Part shown: one piece after another, positions 60,291 to 64,000 of the stretch | Layout of the letters: every line of letters begins with the position of its first letter | Numbering within the stretch: position 1 is the first letter of the stretch | DNA from: Acanthosoma haemorrhoidale | Lineage: Eukaryota > Arthropoda > Insecta > Hemiptera > Acanthosomatidae | Assembly (NCBI GenBank): GCA_930367205.1 | Contig: OV884014.1 | Location: 72,705,104 to 72,769,103 of the forward strand | Length of the DNA: 64,000 bases | Reading direction: 5' to 3' | Notes under the pieces: model-generated | Seen by the model: the letters and a program-made list of their open reading frames with translations, nothing else | What the model was told of the DNA's origin: nothing | Database searches by the model: none | Program-made: the position numbers and the translations under genes

Positions 60291-61013
60291 TGCAAATGTT
60301 ATGTGAATATGATAAAAAATGGCATGTCTGACATCCAGCGACACCTTCCCTATATTGTCGGAGGTAAATTTGAGGATACTTTACTTTAATTAATTTAGGA
60401 GATCTTCGTCATTGAAAGTTACCAAGTAAGCCAGGTTAAATTTAAATGAAATTTTTTTAATAGACTTTTTCCTAACTTTACTTTTATAATAGCAAGTCAT
60501 TGTAGTATTGCTGTACTAACCCATCTGCTTACTTTTAATCATTTATATTGATGGTTGAAAATAATAATGATATAGTTGATTCAAGGATTTATATTTTATT
60601 GCATATTTAATAAATATATATAAGATTAAGAATCTTGAAAAGTAAAGAAATGTTATAAAATGATTCCACGAGAATACTAGTCAATAGTCGACAAACAGAT
60701 TGCCTTCCACTGAGTATTAAATACGCAATATCTTTTTCGGGCTTGAAACGTTATTTTTGTAAATATCCTTGAAATAAATTTTTCCATAACTTCCTTGACC
60801 ATTAGGAAAGCTTGAAGGTCAGTGATAAGTGGTTAAGTTAGTAGACAACCCGCATTTTTTTTTCACGTTTAACTTTTTTTTTTTACATATTTTCCTTTAT
60901 TATATCAAGACCCAAGTACATAAAGCACTTTACGGAATGTATATCTGGTATATATATTAGGATAATTTGGATAATTTCTAAGATCGATACAACTGTTATC
61001 GAAAAAGTGCATA

Positions 61014-61017
<4 letters not shown>
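60291..61017. other. AT-rich spacer
   Basis: No gene, RNA or TE end recognised; several T runs near 60856-60890. Confidence 0.4.
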
Positions 61018-61051
<34 letters not shown>

Positions 61052-61202
61052 CTCAAACTTATCAAAAATAGGATGTGGGAAAATTATTTTTGGCTGATAA
61101 GTGCCTTTCACTAAGGGGAGTCCCCCATTTGACCATTTGAAGGATGTATGAGAAGGAAATAGGGTGTGGAATGCCTAAAAAGGCGGATGGAATCAGGAAG
61201 GT
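61018..61202 (-). mobile_element. Poly(A) retroelement family A, copy 3
   Basis: A long T run leads into AAGCTCAAACTTATC, TTTTTGGCTGATAAGTGCCT, CACTAAGGGGAGTCCCC and the block GGCGGATGGAATCAGGAAGG. It matches 50963-51142 with a small deletion and a duplicated CATTTGAC segment. It diverges after AGGTAG. No target-site duplication was confirmed. Confidence 0.8.
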
Positions 61203-63422
61203 AGTCAGAGTCTACCAAGAGTTTTGTGCAGAAAGAAACCCAACAGACTGACTTACAGGCACGTAAACGAGTAATGTATTCTAGATCCTTACAATTAGAT
61301 CTTGGGAACTTACGATCACAGTTCTCTGAGAATAAGATCTGCGTAATTATCGCTATCAAGGGTATCTAGGGTAAGTATGCGTATGTAAAACAAATCAAAT
61401 TTCTCCATATTGTGAATGAATGATTGTTCATCACGCCAACTGTCAGTGTTCACATTGCTGGGAAGGACTGTCTAGTTAGCGGAGGTCCTCACTAGGTGGT
61501 GCTGAATCACGTGCTTAGAAGGGTCGGAATTTAAACAACCCCTGGGATTGGCCGCTTCCTCATTTTTCTGACCATTATCCACCCCTCATCAACTCACACT
61601 CGACTAATGAGGTGACTTCAACCCTTGGTTGGTGGAAACATTTAGCCTCCTCTTTTAGGGCGAGAGAGAAGAGGGGGAAAAATCCCAGTGAACAAGTAGG
61701 GTTGTATGCATAGAATAATTATTATTTATTATTGAATAATTATGACTGCTCAAATAGTTGTATTTTTTTATCACTATTAAATGCATGGAGAAGGCGTCCA
61801 TTATTTTTTGTTAGGGTTTTTTTTTTACTTTATTAATTAATTCACTACTATGAAAATGAATCACAAACAGCTAATGAAAATACATGTAAACATTAATAAC
61901 ATGTGGGGTTATGAAACGTAGAGATCCCTCCCATAATTACATATATGTAAATAAAATTGGCTTAGAAAATGTCTTTAATTTTGATGTTTGATCTATTATC
62001 TTAGAGAATTTCTTTAAAGTAACTAGTAATTACTGAATCCTATATGTTTCTTAACATGAGAAATATGTAGTAGACTAATAATAAAGTATTAATATTTATA
62101 AGCAATATATTAATATTAATTATATAAGAGTAGTATTAATTCTTGAAGTGATAACTATAATGAAGAACTTTCATCTAAAACACACATTAGTTTTTTTAAA
62201 AACTCATTTCATATTTTTTAAAAAACTCTAAGTATTTTTCCTTCGCTTTATACGTTCTAGATTTCGGTTATATATTTTTTTTAGGTCAGGCCAGATTTGT
62301 GGTAAAAAAATTAACTAACCAAATCTTCTTCATCATAAAAAGTGATATCTCTAGGCTAAAGATTAACACAATTAAGACCTTGGGTCCTCCAGTTAATATA
62401 AATATCCTTATGATTGTTTTGATAGTAAAAATTATATATAAAATTTGTCTATCCAAATCCCTGATAATTCTGGGATATTGTCTCTTAGGCTAAATGGTCA
62501 TTTTTTTTTAACAAATTTTCGCATTGACATGAAAATGTAAATGAAAGAGACTTTTCAAAATCCGTAGATTTCCATTTGGCCTCGAATTTCCTGTTATTTC
62601 GTCATGACTTATACATTAGAGTTCGTATTAAATCCACTGTCCCAGAGGCAGGAACAAGAAGCCGGCCTCACCTCCCCGCAATGAATTTAAATATTTAAAT
62701 GAAACCATACAAAAATATATTTATATTCAAATGCAAGGGAGACAGTCTGCCGCACCGGGCATACGCGCTCTCATTTAATTAGCAGTATTTGCGCAGCGAA
62801 ACAAAACTGTCTGCGCAATTTATTTTGCATTGCAAATGTTTATTTTTGTATTTTTTTACTTATCTAGTATTATAATTTTAATATGTATTTATACGACCGA
62901 CCGTGTCAACTGTAGTATATAAATTTTTATTTTCACTCTTTGTTACTTTGCTTTGTGACGTACCTTTTATAAAGCCAGAGTCAAATAATTTTTTCCAACA
63001 TATTAATAATCATAAGCAATGTTGACTCAGAGTAGGTAATTCGTAATTAGTATTTTTAAACTATAATAACTTAAAATTCATTGAAACTTTCATGTCGTGT
63101 TTAAAAGTCAAAAAGTATTAATAAGGTCAATACTAAGTAATAAATGTAAATACAAAAATCGTTATAAAAATACAAAATATTTATGTTGCGTCAACCTCTT
63201 AATTACAAATAATTAGATGTTCCCCTCTTCTCGGTCCAGAAAATATTTACTTATGTTTCCATATTGTAATAATAAACTTAAGGCGTCAGTAGGAGAGAGG
63301 GAAGCTGCAGTTGTGGGAAACAGCGCAGGTAGTGGAATCCCCTCACCATGGCTGGCCTGCCTATATAACCACCCTGTCTTGGGGCAGTGGCCAGAACATA
63401 CAGAACTGCACTTCGAACACTG
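61203..63422. other. Non-coding stretch with islands
   Basis: A mixed island at 61400-61700 and another at 62640-62840, with AT-rich sequence elsewhere. An 82-codon minus-strand ORF at 61111-61359 has no recognised motif. Confidence 0.35.
62785..62840. promoter_or_regulatory. Island with paired TGCGCA and a POU-like palindrome
   Basis: TGCGCA occurs at 62790-62795 and 62812-62817, followed by ATTTTGCATTGCAAAT (62822-62837), which resembles a palindromic octamer (POU dimer) element. AATTAG lies just upstream. The patch is GC-richer than its flanks and has no ORF. Regulatory function is speculative. Confidence 0.3.
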
Positions 63423-63555
<133 letters not shown>

Positions 63556-64000
63556 GCACTGGCGCTTGACGCTTTACTCAAGCGATGGCCTTGTCATTCA
63601 ACTACCTCTGCATCTCTCTCTCCTAGCCTCGCTATGCTTTAGTCCGGCGTTGTCAGACCCTACACCTTCCTAGTGGGAATCTCTGCCTTCTTCTCACTAA
63701 AACTAGCACCTCCTTGGAAGAGATCCCTCCCTCGCGGACGACGGTTGCCGTGGCCCTAAAAAATTTACCTAGTAGTGTCTCTCATGGCAATCAGTCAGCT
63801 TCTCTCCGGCCTTTTGGGATCTGTACGGTATTTGCCTACCCTTAGATACCAAGTGTGAGTTCGTAGTCATTCCAAGACCACATAAACTACCTATAAACCT
63901 ACCCTGTTCCACTTCTCCTGAACATAGTGCTTTGTGGGGGCACACCTTCTAAGATCTTATGGAGTCAGGTCAAAGCGAATTACGCAGCCCGCTGACTAGG
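63556..64000. other. GC-richer stretch at the right edge
   Basis: Mixed-composition sequence with no recognised ORF. A fragment at 63905-63970 matches 38214-38275 in reverse orientation, so part of it is a dispersed repeat, perhaps a retroelement end. Confidence 0.45.
63905..63970 (-). repeat. Short dispersed repeat (mate at 38214-38275)
   Basis: Read on the minus strand it contains CTGACTCCAT, TGTGCCCCC and CACTATGTTCAGGAGAAG. Confidence 0.6.

Overview
This is a eukaryotic, AT-rich window that looks like arthropod, most probably insect, non-coding DNA. Three things point that way: jockey-clade LINE fragments, gypsy-type LTRs whose primer-binding site matches the 3' end of the insect-type tRNA-Phe, and degenerate Tc1/mariner, hAT and DUF7869-type transposons. 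There are no operons, ribosome-binding sites, rRNA genes or CRISPR arrays, and no long intact host gene. The species cannot be fixed from the sequence alone; a large-genome insect such as a hemipteran is a guess.

Layout. 0-17 kb holds a ~245-bp dispersed repeat pair (571 and 2001), a G-rich tract, tRNA-like fragments, a jockey ORF2 3' end (5.0 kb), a 31-33 bp minisatellite (15.5 kb) and a long (CT)n array. 17-21 kb holds jockey fragments, including a reverse-transcriptase piece placed head-to-head with its own 3' end. 23.5 kb carries a 255-bp MITE. 26.9-30.1 kb carries an inverted pair of retroelement tails, then a 2.3-kb Tc1-like element with intact terminal repeats and a mariner remnant inside it. 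32-36 kb has poly(A) retroelement insertions, one with a 12-bp target-site duplication. 36.5-38 kb is a truncated hAT element with a very GC-rich end. 40.0-41.6 kb is a truncated DUF7869-type transposon whose terminal repeat is the same as that of the 23.5-kb MITE. 43.9-44.5 kb is a cluster of three poly(A) insertions. 47.07 kb is a 110-bp mariner MITE. 49.5-51.2 kb has another jockey copy and a 180-bp poly(A) insertion with a 10-bp duplication. 52.2-52.45 kb is the best candidate for a host coding exon (minus strand). 55.5-56.5 kb is a gag pseudogene enclosed by LTRs in opposite orientation. 58-64 kb contains GC-richer islands, a jockey 3' end and a second long (CT)n array.

The GC-richer islands scattered through AT-rich sequence (about 5.8, 7.0, 8.3, 14.7, 16.7, 18.1, 25.0, 26.2, 42.0, 48.4, 58.2 and 62.8 kb) carry clustered homeodomain, GATA, E-box or POU-like sites and no long ORFs. 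They may be cis-regulatory elements of a distant or intron-rich developmental gene; this is inference from composition and motifs only. The genes seen do not form a pathway. The most distinctive items are the DUF7869 transposon with its MITE and coding-region copies of its own terminal repeat, and the gag unit with inverted LTRs.
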